In this document: positions 21,044 through 28,802 of the stretch, in pieces
Numbering within the stretch: the stretch's first letter is position 1
Layout: every line of letters begins with the position of its first letter
DNA from: Pseudomonas viridiflava
GTDB lineage: Bacteria; Pseudomonadota; Gammaproteobacteria; Pseudomonadales; Pseudomonadaceae
Direction: 5' to 3'
DNA: 64,000 nucleotides
NCBI RefSeq assembly: GCF_900591205.1
Contig: NZ_UUPU01000006.1
Span: 62,001-126,000 of the forward strand
Notes under the pieces: generated by a model
Seen by the model: the letters and a program-made list of their open reading frames with translations, nothing else
Database searches by the model: none
Told to the model about the DNA's origin: nothing
Program-made: the position numbers and the translations under genes

Positions 21044-21949
21044 CTATCTTGGAATCAACGCCCCAGGCACTTGAATCACTCGACTCGCCAACCGATGCCC
21101 GGCCAAGCCCGCCTCTTGCGGCGAATCACCCTTGAGCCGAGCGGCCAGATACGCCGCACTGAACGAATCCCCCGCCGCCGTCGTATCCACCACCTTCGCC
21201 ACCTTCAACGCCGGCACGGCAAAACGCTGGCCGTCACAGCGGATCAAACATGCATCCGCACCACGTTTGAGTACCACTTCTTCAATCGCCGTGTAGGCCG
21301 CAAACACCTGTTCGCTGTCGGTGTAACCGAACAGCGCACATTCGTCGTCCTCGGTCAGCAAGGCGATATCCACTTCGGCCAATACCTTGCGATAAGCCTC
21401 GCGGGCAGCCTCCACCGTGGCCCACAGGCGCGGTCGGTAGTTGTTGTCAAACACCACCCGGCCACCGCGACGGCGGGTTTCGATCAGGGCTTGCAGCAAG
21501 CGCTCACGCCCGATTTCGCCCAGCACCGCCAGGGTGATGCCGCTGAAATACACCACGTCGTAGTCCGGCAACGCCGCCAGAATCGGCTCGGCCGTCGGCG
21601 TGGTGAAGCAGTCGCGGGCGGCCGCTTCATTGCGCCAGTAGAGGAATTTGCGTTCGCCATTGGCATCCGTCTGGATGCAATACAACCCCGGCAAACGCCC
21701 GGGCAGGCGCTGGACCATCGCCAGGCCAAGCCTCTCTTGTGCCCAATGCGCGCACATGGCATCGCTGAAACTGTCATCGCCCAGGGCGGTGACGTAGTCG
21801 ACCGTGCCGATATCGCCCAGCTCGCGGCGCAGGTATACCGCCGCGTTCAGGGTATCGCCGCCGAAGCTCTGTTGCAGGCTGCCGTCGGCGCGGTGTTGCA
21901 GTTCGATCATGCATTCGCCGATCAGGGCGATGCGCGGTTGTGTGTTCAT
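21044..21949 (-). CDS. kdgK: 2-keto-3-deoxygluconate kinase (PfkB family)
   Basis: A 301-residue PfkB-family sugar kinase. The N-terminal GGDTLNAAVYLRRELG, the internal NNYRPRLW motif and the C-terminal DTTAAGDSFSAAYLAARLKG with catalytic Asp are present. This combination is typical of KdgK, which makes KDPG for the Entner-Doudoroff aldolase. It is the last gene of the minus-strand catabolic locus and is separated from the PLP deaminase gene by a REP doublet. Activity on a related keto-sugar acid cannot be excluded. Confidence 0.88.
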   Translation of the reverse strand: MNTQPRIALIGECMIELQHRADGSLQQSFGGDTLNAAVYLRRELGDIGTVDYVTALGDDSFSDAMCAHWAQERLGLAMVQRLPGRLPGLYCIQTDANGERKFLYWRNEAAARDCFTTPTAEPILAALPDYDVVYFSGITLAVLGEIGRERLLQALIETRRRGGRVVFDNNYRPRLWATVEAAREAYRKVLAEVDIALLTEDDECALFGYTDSEQVFAAYTAIEEVVLKRGADACLIRCDGQRFAVPALKVAKVVDTTAAGDSFSAAYLAARLKGDSPQEAGLAGHRLASRVIQVPGALIPR

Positions 21950-21980
21950 GCCTTGTGATCTCTGGTGTGGCTGATGGCCT

Positions 21981-22054
21981 CATCGCAGGCAAGCCAGCTC
22001 CCACATTCGGATTTGTGAACACCTTCCAATGTGGGAGCTGGCTTGCCTGCGATG
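21981..22054. repeat. REP doublet
   Basis: CATCGCAGGCAAGCCAGCTC and its inverted complement flank about 20 bp between kdgK and the deaminase gene. The GCTGGCTTGCCTGCGATG core defines a third REP subtype in the window. Confidence 0.9.
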
Positions 22055-22067
22055 GCCGCGACTCGGT

Positions 22068-23276
22068 CTAGAAGCAGGTCTGCAAAGACTCGACTACCTG
22101 CAACTGCTCATCCACCAGGCAGCCGACCTGCCACTTGTCGAACGTCAGGCAAGGATGGGAAGTGCCGAACGAGAGGATGTCGCCGATGCGCAACTCAACC
22201 CCGGGCGCGACGGTCATGAACGCATGCTGGTCCATCACGGCGGTGACCTTGCACGCGCTCACGTCATCGCCCTCTGCAGGCAGAATCCCGGCCTTGTAGC
22301 GCTTGAGCGGCACCGGCAAACCCGCGTCGTAGGCCACATCACGTTTGCCCAGGGCGATCACCGCAAAACCAGGCTCGGGCAGCGATTGCACATGGGCCCA
22401 GACTTCCAGCGCCGGGCGCAGGCCCTCATTGAGGTCGCTGCGACGGTCGAGCACGCAGCACTGCGCCTCTTTGTAGATCCCATGGTCATGGGCCACGTAA
22501 CTGCCGGGGCGCAGCACGCTGAGGAAGCGGCCGGTAGCGTTCTGCTGCTCAAATGACTCGGCGATCAGGTCATACCAGGCCGAACCCGAGGCGGTGACGA
22601 TAGGCTGGGGCAGGTCAAAGGAGCCGTTGTTTTGCAGGTCTACCGCCAGGCGTACGAGGCTGGCGGCAAAGTCGCGGATGCCGCTGATGGCGTGCTCGCC
22701 GTGGATCACGCCTTCATAACCTTCGATACCGGTCAGGGCCAGGGCCGGCTGGGCCTTGATCGCCTTGGCCAGGTCGCGCACCTCCTGCTCGCTGCGGCAA
22801 CCGCAACGGCCGCCGACCACGCCGTACTCGATCATCACGTTCAGGCGCAGGCCGCGGGCGGCGAAGAACAGGCCGAGGTCGGCGACGTTATCCGGGTGGT
22901 CGACCATGCAATGGAAGTCGAAATCCTGGTCCGCCAGCAGGTCGGCGATAAGTGCCATGTTCGGCGCGCCCACCAATTGGTTGGCCATCAATACGCGGCG
23001 CACACCACCGGCGTAAGCGGCGCGGGTCTGCACCGCGTTGGCCAGGGTAATGCCCCAGGCGCCCGCCGCGATCTGGCGTTGGAACAACGCCGGCATCATG
23101 CTGGTTTTGCCATGCGGCGCAAGCTGCGCGCCGCTGTTGCTGACGAACGCCTGCATCCAGCGAATGTTGTGTTCCAGGGCGTCACGGTGCAGCACCAGGG
23201 CCGGCAGGCTGACGTCGCGGACCAAGTGAGCACCGACAGCGGCGGCGCCCTTTTCAACGGCATTGATGGCAGACAT
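22068..23276 (-). CDS. PLP-dependent amino acid deaminase (D-serine dehydratase-like, fold type III)
   Basis: A 402-residue enzyme with an alanine-racemase-like N-terminal barrel and a D-serine dehydratase-like C-terminal domain. The PLP lysine is K57 in LAPHGKTSM. The zinc-type HPCLTFDKW motif lies near the C-terminus. Family members eliminate ammonia from beta-hydroxy amino acids such as D-serine or D-threo-3-hydroxyaspartate. Here a KDG kinase gene is downstream and an amino-acid-type importer upstream. A beta-hydroxy amino acid that yields 2-keto-3-deoxygluconate, namely D-glucosaminate, is therefore a plausible substrate. That is inference from context, not from sequence. Confidence 0.88.
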   Translation of the reverse strand: MSAINAVEKGAAAVGAHLVRDVSLPALVLHRDALEHNIRWMQAFVSNSGAQLAPHGKTSMMPALFQRQIAAGAWGITLANAVQTRAAYAGGVRRVLMANQLVGAPNMALIADLLADQDFDFHCMVDHPDNVADLGLFFAARGLRLNVMIEYGVVGGRCGCRSEQEVRDLAKAIKAQPALALTGIEGYEGVIHGEHAISGIRDFAASLVRLAVDLQNNGSFDLPQPIVTASGSAWYDLIAESFEQQNATGRFLSVLRPGSYVAHDHGIYKEAQCCVLDRRSDLNEGLRPALEVWAHVQSLPEPGFAVIALGKRDVAYDAGLPVPLKRYKAGILPAEGDDVSACKVTAVMDQHAFMTVAPGVELRIGDILSFGTSHPCLTFDKWQVGCLVDEQLQVVESLQTCF

Positions 23277-23286
23277 GCAAAAGCTC

Positions 23287-24051
23287 CTATTCGTTGATAC
23301 GACGGGCCAGGTTGTTGGCGTTTTCGATCAACACCCGGCGATAGTCGTTGTAGTTGTTGATGGCATCGGCGCGTGGCGCAACGATGCACAGGGTCGCAAT
23401 ACTGATGCCTTGCGCGTCCCGCACCGGGGCGGCAAAACAATGGGTGAAGGTGTCGGCCACACTGTCGAAGGAAAAGAACCCATCGAGGGTTGCCTGACGG
23501 ATCTGCGCCAGGAAGGTCTCCAGCGCAAGGCGCTGGCCGTCCGGCAGGATGAAGTCGTCGTGGTCGATCAGGTCGATGATCTGCTGGTCGCTTAAATGCC
23601 CCAGCAACAGGCGCCCGGACGCGGTCCACGGGATCGGTGCGTTTTCGCCGATGTCCGAAGAAATCCGGAAATGCCGCTCGCCCTCACGCATCAGCGCCAC
23701 CGTGTATTTGCGCCCGTTGAGCAGGCACATCTGCGCGGTTTCGTGGGTTTGGCTGACGATTTCCTGCAAGGCGTGGTCGGCCTCGCGGGTCAAGTCGAAG
23801 TGACGCAAGTGCGCCTGGCCGAGGAAGTACAGCTGGCGGCCGAGGTAGACGTGACCGTCCTTGCCGACGGTTTCCAGGATGCGTCGCTCCAGCAGGGACG
23901 CGACCAATTCGTAGACCGTGGATTTTGGGCTGCCGATACCGCTGGCAATATCATTCGGGCGCAGGGGCTGGCCGATTTCCTTGAGAAAATCGAGGATATC
24001 GAATGCACGGTCCAATCCTTTGGCGCGGCGTTTGATGGTGTCTTCGGTCAT
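23287..24051 (-). CDS. IclR-family transcriptional regulator
   Basis: A 254-residue regulator with an N-terminal winged helix (LRPNDIASGIGSPKSTVYELVASLLERR, about residues 28-55). The C-terminal IclR effector domain includes IPWTASGRLLLGHLS and SIATLCIVAPR. The ATG at 24051 starts the family sequence MTEDTIKRRAKGLDRAFDIL. Upstream in-frame codons run through a REP element and are not coding. It sits 10 bp before the deaminase gene, so it is likely a local regulator of the cluster. A TTCCG-N6-CGGAA palindrome upstream of the binding-protein gene is a candidate target. Confidence 0.93.
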   Translation of the reverse strand: MTEDTIKRRAKGLDRAFDILDFLKEIGQPLRPNDIASGIGSPKSTVYELVASLLERRILETVGKDGHVYLGRQLYFLGQAHLRHFDLTREADHALQEIVSQTHETAQMCLLNGRKYTVALMREGERHFRISSDIGENAPIPWTASGRLLLGHLSDQQIIDLIDHDDFILPDGQRLALETFLAQIRQATLDGFFSFDSVADTFTHCFAAPVRDAQGISIATLCIVAPRADAINNYNDYRRVLIENANNLARRINE

Positions 24052-24097
24052 GGCAGTGTCGGTCCGGTCATAGTGATGATGCTGCACGGTGAACCCC

Positions 24098-24186
24098 TGT
24101 GGGAGCGGGCTTGCTCGCGAATGCGGTGGGTCAGTCACAGGTGCGTTTAATGACACACCGCATTCGCGAGCAAGCCCGCTCCCACA
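24098..24186. repeat. REP doublet
   Basis: Inverted units with core GTGGGAGCGGGCTTGCTCGC lie between the RidA-family gene and the IclR gene. They separate the transport half of the locus from the regulator/enzyme half. Confidence 0.9.
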
Positions 24187-24218
24187 TTGGATTTTCAGTG
24201 GTCTCAAGAGTGGGGCAT

Positions 24219-24608
24219 TTAGCCTTTTTTCTTGTACGCCACGCAATCAATCTCGACCTTGCAATCGACCATCATGTTTGCCTGCACACAGGCCCGTGCC
24301 GGGGCGTGTTCCGGGGTGAAGTATTCGCCGAACACCTTGTTGAAACTCCAGAAGTCCCGTGGGTCTTCCAGCCACACACCGACGCGCACCACGTCTTTGA
24401 GCTCAAAGCCGGCCTCCTCAAGAATCGCGACCACATTGCGCAGGGTCTGGCGGGTTTGTTCGACGATGCCGCCATGGATGATTTCACCGTCCACCGCCGG
24501 CACCTGGCCCGAGACGTAGAGCCAGCCGTCCGCTTCCACCGCACGTGCAAAAGGACGTGGCTGGCCGCCGCCGGCGGTGCTGCCGGTGCCGTAACGAGTA
24601 ATGCTCAT
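24219..24608 (-). CDS. RidA/YjgF-family imine/enamine deaminase
   Basis: A 129-residue protein of the RidA family, which hydrolyses reactive enamine or imine intermediates released by PLP enzymes. The YVSGQVP motif, the EQTRQTLRNVVAILEEAG helix and the conserved arginine in APARACVQANMM are present. Its location beside a PLP-dependent deaminase gene suggests that it clears that enzyme's 2-aminoacrylate-like or sugar-enamine product. It follows the ATPase gene by 14 bp on the same strand. Confidence 0.92.
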   Translation of the reverse strand: MSITRYGTGSTAGGGQPRPFARAVEADGWLYVSGQVPAVDGEIIHGGIVEQTRQTLRNVVAILEEAGFELKDVVRVGVWLEDPRDFWSFNKVFGEYFTPEHAPARACVQANMMVDCKVEIDCVAYKKKG

Positions 24609-24622
24609 AAAAATGCTCCTGA

Positions 24623-25405
24623 TTAAAAACGAATGTTCTTCAAAAATTCCGCCAGGCGTGGCGATTGCGGGCGTTCGAAAATGTCCTTCGAGGTGCCCTG
24701 CTCTTCAATCCGCCCCTGGTTCATGAATACGATCTTGTCGGACACCTCGTAGGCAAAGCGCATTTCGTGGGTGACCAGCAACATGGTCATGCCCTCTTCC
24801 GCCAAGCCCTTGATCACGCTGAGCACCTCACCCACCAGCTCGGGGTCGAGGGCCGAGGTCACCTCGTCGAACAGCATCAGGCTGGGGTTCATCGCAATGG
24901 CGCGGGCAATCGCCACGCGCTGCTGCTGGCCGCCGGACAACTGACCGGGAAAGTGATTGCGCCGCTCCAGCAGGCCGACGCGCTCCAGCCATTTTTCGGC
25001 CAGGGCCACGGCTTCATCCTTGCCCATCTTCTTGACCTTGAGCAGGCCGAGGGTGACGTTTTGCAAAGCCGTAAGGTGTGGGAACAGGTTGAATTGCTGG
25101 AACGCCATACCGGTCATTGCGCGATGCTGGGCGATCACTCGTTCGGGGTGGCGCACGCGCTTGCCGGCGATCTCGCTGTAGCCGATGGACTCGCCGTCCA
25201 GGGTGATCTGCCCGCCCTGGAACTCTTCCAGCAGGTTGACGCAGCGCAACAGCGTGGTCTTGCCCGAGCCGCTGGAGCCGATCAACGTCACCACGTTGCC
25301 GCGCTGCATGGACAGGTCGACGCCCTTGAGCACTTCCACCTGACCGTATTGTTTACGCAGGCCGCGAATGTTCAGCAGCGGTTGGTTGGTTTGAGGTTGG
25401 TTCAT
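24623..25405 (-). CDS. Polar amino acid-type ABC transporter ATPase
   Basis: A 260-residue GlnQ/HisP-type ATPase. Walker [13 protein letters not shown], the Q-loop, the signature [12 protein letters not shown], Walker [15 protein letters not shown] and the H-loop VTHEMRFA are all present. The ATG overlaps the stop of the upstream permease gene (ATGA), so the two are translationally coupled. It energises import of the solute bound by the protein at 26792-27640. Confidence 0.95.
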   Translation of the reverse strand: MNQPQTNQPLLNIRGLRKQYGQVEVLKGVDLSMQRGNVVTLIGSSGSGKTTLLRCVNLLEEFQGGQITLDGESIGYSEIAGKRVRHPERVIAQHRAMTGMAFQQFNLFPHLTALQNVTLGLLKVKKMGKDEAVALAEKWLERVGLLERRNHFPGQLSGGQQQRVAIARAIAMNPSLMLFDEVTSALDPELVGEVLSVIKGLAEEGMTMLLVTHEMRFAYEVSDKIVFMNQGRIEEQGTSKDIFERPQSPRLAEFLKNIRF

Positions 25406-26064
25406 GGCAAGGCCACCCGCTTTTCAATGTAGCGCCCGAATAACTCGATGGCGTAGTTGATGACAAAGAACAGAAACCCGGCGAACAGGTAGAACTCCAG
25501 GGTCATGAAGGTACGTGCGATGACTTGCTGGGTGCTCAGCAGTAACTCGGCCACGCCGATCACCGAGAGCAAGGTCGACGCCTTGACGATTTCCGTTGAG
25601 GAGTTGACCCAGGTCGGCAGAATCTGGCGCAGCGCCTGCGGCAAGAGCACGTAGCCCAGGGACTGATAGAACGTCAGGCCAATCGCCTTGCCCGCTTCCA
25701 GTTGCCCACGGGGAATGGCTTGCAACGCGCCGCGCACGATTTCCGAGACGTGGGAGCCGCAGAACAACGTGAGCCCGACCGCACCGGCCTGGAATGCAGT
25801 GATCTGCCAACCGAGCGCCGGCAGCATGTAGAAACACGCCAATACCAGCACAAACACCGGCGTGCCACGGATCAGGTCAACATACAGACGAAACGGCGCG
25901 CGCATCCAGAACTTGCCGTAGGTCAGGATCAACCCGGCGACGATACCGATCAGCGTGCCAAAGATAATCGCCAGGGCCGACACATAGACACTGGCCTGAA
26001 ACCCCGCCCAAAGGGTGTCCCGGGCGATCCACAACTCATGCAGCCAGCTTGGGGATTCGTACAT
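25402..26064 (-). CDS. Polar amino acid-type ABC transporter permease 2
   Basis: A 220-residue inner-membrane permease of the HisM/GlnP family with five predicted membrane segments. [17 protein letters not shown] and the EAA loop ([25 protein letters not shown]) are diagnostic. It is 11 bp after permease 1 and overlaps the ATPase gene by 4 bp. Confidence 0.94.
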   Translation of the reverse strand: MYESPSWLHELWIARDTLWAGFQASVYVSALAIIFGTLIGIVAGLILTYGKFWMRAPFRLYVDLIRGTPVFVLVLACFYMLPALGWQITAFQAGAVGLTLFCGSHVSEIVRGALQAIPRGQLEAGKAIGLTFYQSLGYVLLPQALRQILPTWVNSSTEIVKASTLLSVIGVAELLLSTQQVIARTFMTLEFYLFAGFLFFVINYAIELFGRYIEKRVALP

Positions 26065-26075
26065 GGAAACCTTCC

Positions 26076-26738
26076 TTAACGACGGATCGCCAAACGCTGT
26101 TCCAGGTAACGGAGCAGCATGGCAATGAGGTAGCAGGCAGCCACATAGAGCGCGGTCGTGACCAACCAGGTTTCAATCACCCGGTAGCTTTCGACGTTGA
26201 TCTTGCGGGCGTAATAGGTCAGCTCCGGCACGGCAATCGCCGCCGCCAGCGAGGTGTCCTTGAACAGCGAAATAAAGTTGTTCGACAGCGCAGGTAACAC
26301 GTTGCGCAGCATCACCGGCACGGTGATGTAGGCGCGGATACGCCACTCGCCAAGGCCGATAGCCAACCCGGCTTCGCGCAAACCCTTGGGAATATTCAGC
26401 AGCCCGGCGCGGAACACTTCGGTCAGGTAGGCGCCGGCGTACAGCGACAAGGTGATGATGAACGAGGGGATCTTGTCCAGGCGGATGCCCAGGCCGGGCA
26501 GCGCAAAGTAGATCAACAGGATCAGCACCAGGATCGGCGTATTGCGCACAACCGTCACATACACCGACGCCAGAATGCGCAACGCACGGTGCCTGGACAG
26601 CATGGCAAAGGCCATCAGCAGGCCAATCACGCAGCCGATGGCGATCGACAGCAGCGCCAGCTCAAGGCCCAGGCCGAGCCCCGCCAGCAAGCTGGGGAAG
26701 TCGCGCCAGACGGCGGCAAAATTCAACTGATAGTTCAT
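26076..26738 (-). CDS. Polar amino acid-type ABC transporter permease 1
   Basis: A 220-residue permease of the HisQ/GltK family. VVRNTPILVLILLIYFALP and the EAA loop (REAGLAIGLGEWRIRAYITVPVMLRNV) are typical. It pairs with the permease at 25402-26064 to form the channel. It is separated from the upstream binding-protein gene by a GC-rich hairpin. Confidence 0.94.
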   Translation of the reverse strand: MNYQLNFAAVWRDFPSLLAGLGLGLELALLSIAIGCVIGLLMAFAMLSRHRALRILASVYVTVVRNTPILVLILLIYFALPGLGIRLDKIPSFIITLSLYAGAYLTEVFRAGLLNIPKGLREAGLAIGLGEWRIRAYITVPVMLRNVLPALSNNFISLFKDTSLAAAIAVPELTYYARKINVESYRVIETWLVTTALYVAACYLIAMLLRYLEQRLAIRR

Positions 26739-26756
26739 GGTCAGCAGTACCTAAAT

Positions 26757-26774
26757 GGGGCGCCTTGGGGGCGC
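26757..26774. promoter_or_regulatory. Intergenic hairpin between binding-protein and permease genes
   Basis: GGGGCGCC and GGCGCCCC pair around a short loop, 18 bp after the binding-protein stop. On the transcribed (minus) strand no U run follows. It is more likely an mRNA-stabilising or attenuating stem that favours higher binding-protein levels than a full terminator. Confidence 0.5.
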
Positions 26775-26791
26775 CCCCGGTTTTTTCCGAA

Positions 26792-27640
26792 TCACTTGAA
26801 TTCAACAGGGAAACCAATCGCAGGCTCTGGCAGATCCACACCGAACCACTGCTTGAACGACGCCTTGTAGGTCGGGAACTCCACACCGGTCATGGCTTCA
26901 TGCAGCGCGGTGTTGACGAAGTTCAGCCAGTCCTGATCGCCACGTTTGACGGCGCAGGCATAGGTTTGCGGGCTCCAGGCGTAGGCCGGGCTGCGGTAGC
27001 GACCCGGGTTCTGCACCATCAGGTACTTGACCGAGGACTGGTCGGTGGCGGCGGCATCGGCACGGCCGGAGTTCACCGCCTGGTACATCAGGTCGACGCT
27101 GTCGTACTGGTCGACCTTGGCCTTGGGCAACGCCTGGTGCACCAGCTCTTCGGCGTACACGTTCTGCAACACGGCCACGGTGACGCCATCGCCGCCTGCT
27201 TGCAGGTCTTCGATCTCCTTGTACTTGCTGTTGTTCGGCAACAGCAGGCCCACGCCTTCGCGGTAATACGGCAGGGTAAAGGCCACTTGCTGAGCGCGGC
27301 TGGCGGTGACGGTGATGAACTGGCAACTCATGTCGACCTTGTCGGTCAGCAGGTTGGGAATCCGTGCGTCAGACGACTGCACCACAAACTCGACCTTGCT
27401 GGGGTCGTTGAACAAACCCTTGGCCACAATGCGGCCGATGTCGATATCAAACCCCTGCAACTTGCCATCCGCTCCCTGGAAGTGCCACGGCGCATTGGTA
27501 CTGCCTGTACCCACGATCAAGTGCCCACGTTTGAGCACATCATCGAGCTTGCTGTCCGCCGCCTGCACGATGCTGGCGAGGGAAGCCGATGCGGCGAAGA
27601 GAAAAACACACGCTTTAAACACGGAAGGTCGGTGATGCAT
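26792..27640 (-). CDS. Polar amino acid-type ABC transporter substrate-binding protein
   Basis: A 282-residue periplasmic binding protein of family 3 (SBP_bac_3). Residues 1-28 (HHRPSVFKACVFLFAASAS then IVQAADS) form a signal peptide with likely cleavage after VQA. GHLIVGTGSTNAPWHFQGAD, LQGFDIDIGRIVAKG and QFITVTASRAQQVAFTLPYY are family motifs. The ATG at 27640 has CTGGAGTG upstream; a longer in-frame start is rejected because it would bury the signal peptide. First gene of the importer operon. The ligand may be an amino acid or amino-sugar acid. Confidence 0.94.
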   Translation of the reverse strand: MHHRPSVFKACVFLFAASASLASIVQAADSKLDDVLKRGHLIVGTGSTNAPWHFQGADGKLQGFDIDIGRIVAKGLFNDPSKVEFVVQSSDARIPNLLTDKVDMSCQFITVTASRAQQVAFTLPYYREGVGLLLPNNSKYKEIEDLQAGGDGVTVAVLQNVYAEELVHQALPKAKVDQYDSVDLMYQAVNSGRADAAATDQSSVKYLMVQNPGRYRSPAYAWSPQTYACAVKRGDQDWLNFVNTALHEAMTGVEFPTYKASFKQWFGVDLPEPAIGFPVEFK

Positions 27641-27664
27641 GACAAGCACTCCAGGAGTTGTGTA

Positions 27665-27680
27665 TTCCGCTATACCGGAA
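27665..27680. promoter_or_regulatory. Palindrome TTCCG-N6-CGGAA, candidate IclR operator
   Basis: Five-base arms are exactly complementary, 25 bp upstream of the binding-protein ATG. IclR-type operators are often palindromes with TTCC/GGAA arms, and an IclR gene lies in the same locus. A site this close to the start would overlap the 5' untranslated region or promoter. Confidence 0.4.
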
Positions 27681-27880
27681 CTTAGTATGTAACAACGGAA
27701 TAGACAGCAGAAAGTGTGCCACACGCGGTAGCAGAAACCTATAACGGGGATAAAGCTGTTCTAAATCAGATAGATAAAATTTTGATGGAATAAGGCGCTG
27801 TGCCAGCCGCTGCAAGCACTTTGCTACTTAGCGCCTCATACGCCGTTACCGCGCACTACAGGAGTGCGTGGCTACACCTT

Positions 27881-27980
27881 CCTTTGTGGCGAGCGGGCTT
27901 GCCCGCGTTGGACTGCGTAGCAGGCCCATTTTTGGGGGCGCTACGCGACCCAACGCGGGCAAGCCCGCTCGCCACAAAGG
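27881..27980. repeat. REP doublet, GTGGCGAGCGGG subtype
   Basis: CCTTTGTGGCGAGCGGGCTT and its inverted complement enclose about 40 bp. The CCGCGTTGG/CCAACGCGG inner arms define a fourth REP subtype. Confidence 0.9.
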
Positions 27981-28048
27981 CGCTGTTTGGCAGAATGCTG
28001 AGAGTGGACTAGCCTTGGCGCATGCCTGTCGACAAGGACCTTGCCCTG

Positions 28049-28297
28049 ATGAAATTCAGTCTTACCCTTATGTTGCTTGGCCTACTGGCGGCCGGCAGTG
28101 CCTCGGCCAGTAATGATCGCCGCGAATGCAAAGAAGAACTGCAAAAGCTCAAGGAAGCCTTCAGCACCAACTACACCAGCCAGAATCACCATGGCTATCG
28201 CCGGGCCAAGGCGGCCCGGGACAATGAGGAATACAAGAAATGCGCGAGTCAGGCGCGCAAGGCCCGCGAACGCGTGGAGCGTGAGAACGATGTGTAA
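28049..28297 (+). CDS. Small secreted protein of unknown function
   Basis: An 82-residue protein. Residues 1-20 (MKFSLTLMLLGLLAAGSASA) are a clear signal peptide with cleavage after ASA. The mature part is highly charged (RRECKEELQKLKEAF, YRRAKAARDNEEYKKCASQ) and has two cysteines, which could form a disulphide across a helical hairpin in the periplasm. I do not recognise the family. AAGGACC lies about 10 bases upstream of the ATG. It is preceded by a REP doublet and followed by the thioredoxin-like gene, 96 bp away. Confidence 0.75.
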   Translation: MKFSLTLMLLGLLAAGSASASNDRRECKEELQKLKEAFSTNYTSQNHHGYRRAKAARDNEEYKKCASQARKARERVERENDV

Positions 28298-28393
28298 AGC
28301 GGGCTACCTGTGAAGGTTGACAGTAGACGGTGGTGATCTCGCGATTTAGCGTACCCAGCAGAACCCTTTCGGTGGGTACACAAGGAGATTGCC

Positions 28394-28771
28394 ATGGGTG
28401 CTTTACACACGGTTATCAATGATGCCGAAGAATACCGGCAGATCGTGAATCAACATCCGCTGGTTTTCGTGCTGTTTGTTTCCGAGTACTGCGCAGCGTG
28501 CCAGGGCGCCCATAAGCGGTTTGAACGTATTTGCGGTAAATACACCGGCAACGTGAGAAGCCTGATTCTGGACACCCGACAAACACCGAAAATCGACGAA
28601 TTGGGAGAGATTGGTACACCGACCCTGGTGGTGTACCGAGATACCCAAGAGGTCAAAAAACTCATGGGCATCGGTCACCCGGAAGATCAGGAACAGTATC
28701 TGGACGCAGTTTTCAGCCACTTCGTCAACGGCACACCGTTTCCCGAGCTTCCACTCGATCTATACCTATAA
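28394..28771 (+). CDS. Thioredoxin-like protein with CAAC motif
   Basis: A 125-residue thioredoxin-fold protein. SEYCAACQGAHKRFERI supplies a CxxC redox motif at about residues 34-37, and IGTPTLVVYRD contains the conserved cis-proline. The active-site sequence CAAC is unlike the CGPC of thioredoxin, so a specialised oxidoreductase or a stress protein is likelier than bulk reduction. There is no signal peptide. An AAGGAGA ribosome site precedes the ATG. Base composition is closer to 50% GC than that of the neighbouring genes, which may indicate recent acquisition. Confidence 0.85.
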   Translation: MGALHTVINDAEEYRQIVNQHPLVFVLFVSEYCAACQGAHKRFERICGKYTGNVRSLILDTRQTPKIDELGEIGTPTLVVYRDTQEVKKLMGIGHPEDQEQYLDAVFSHFVNGTPFPELPLDLYL

Positions 28772-28802
28772 GCCTCTATCACTCCACGAACCAAGGGGCT
28801 GT

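Larger units (their letters stand above)
27641..28048. other. Divergent intergenic region with candidate operator and REP doublet
   Basis: No gene of its own is seen. The part nearest the binding-protein gene is AT-rich and should hold its promoter. It contains a TTCCG-N6-CGGAA palindrome (27665-27680) and a nearby CGGAATA half (27696 onward). A REP doublet fills 27881-27980. Confidence 0.6.
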
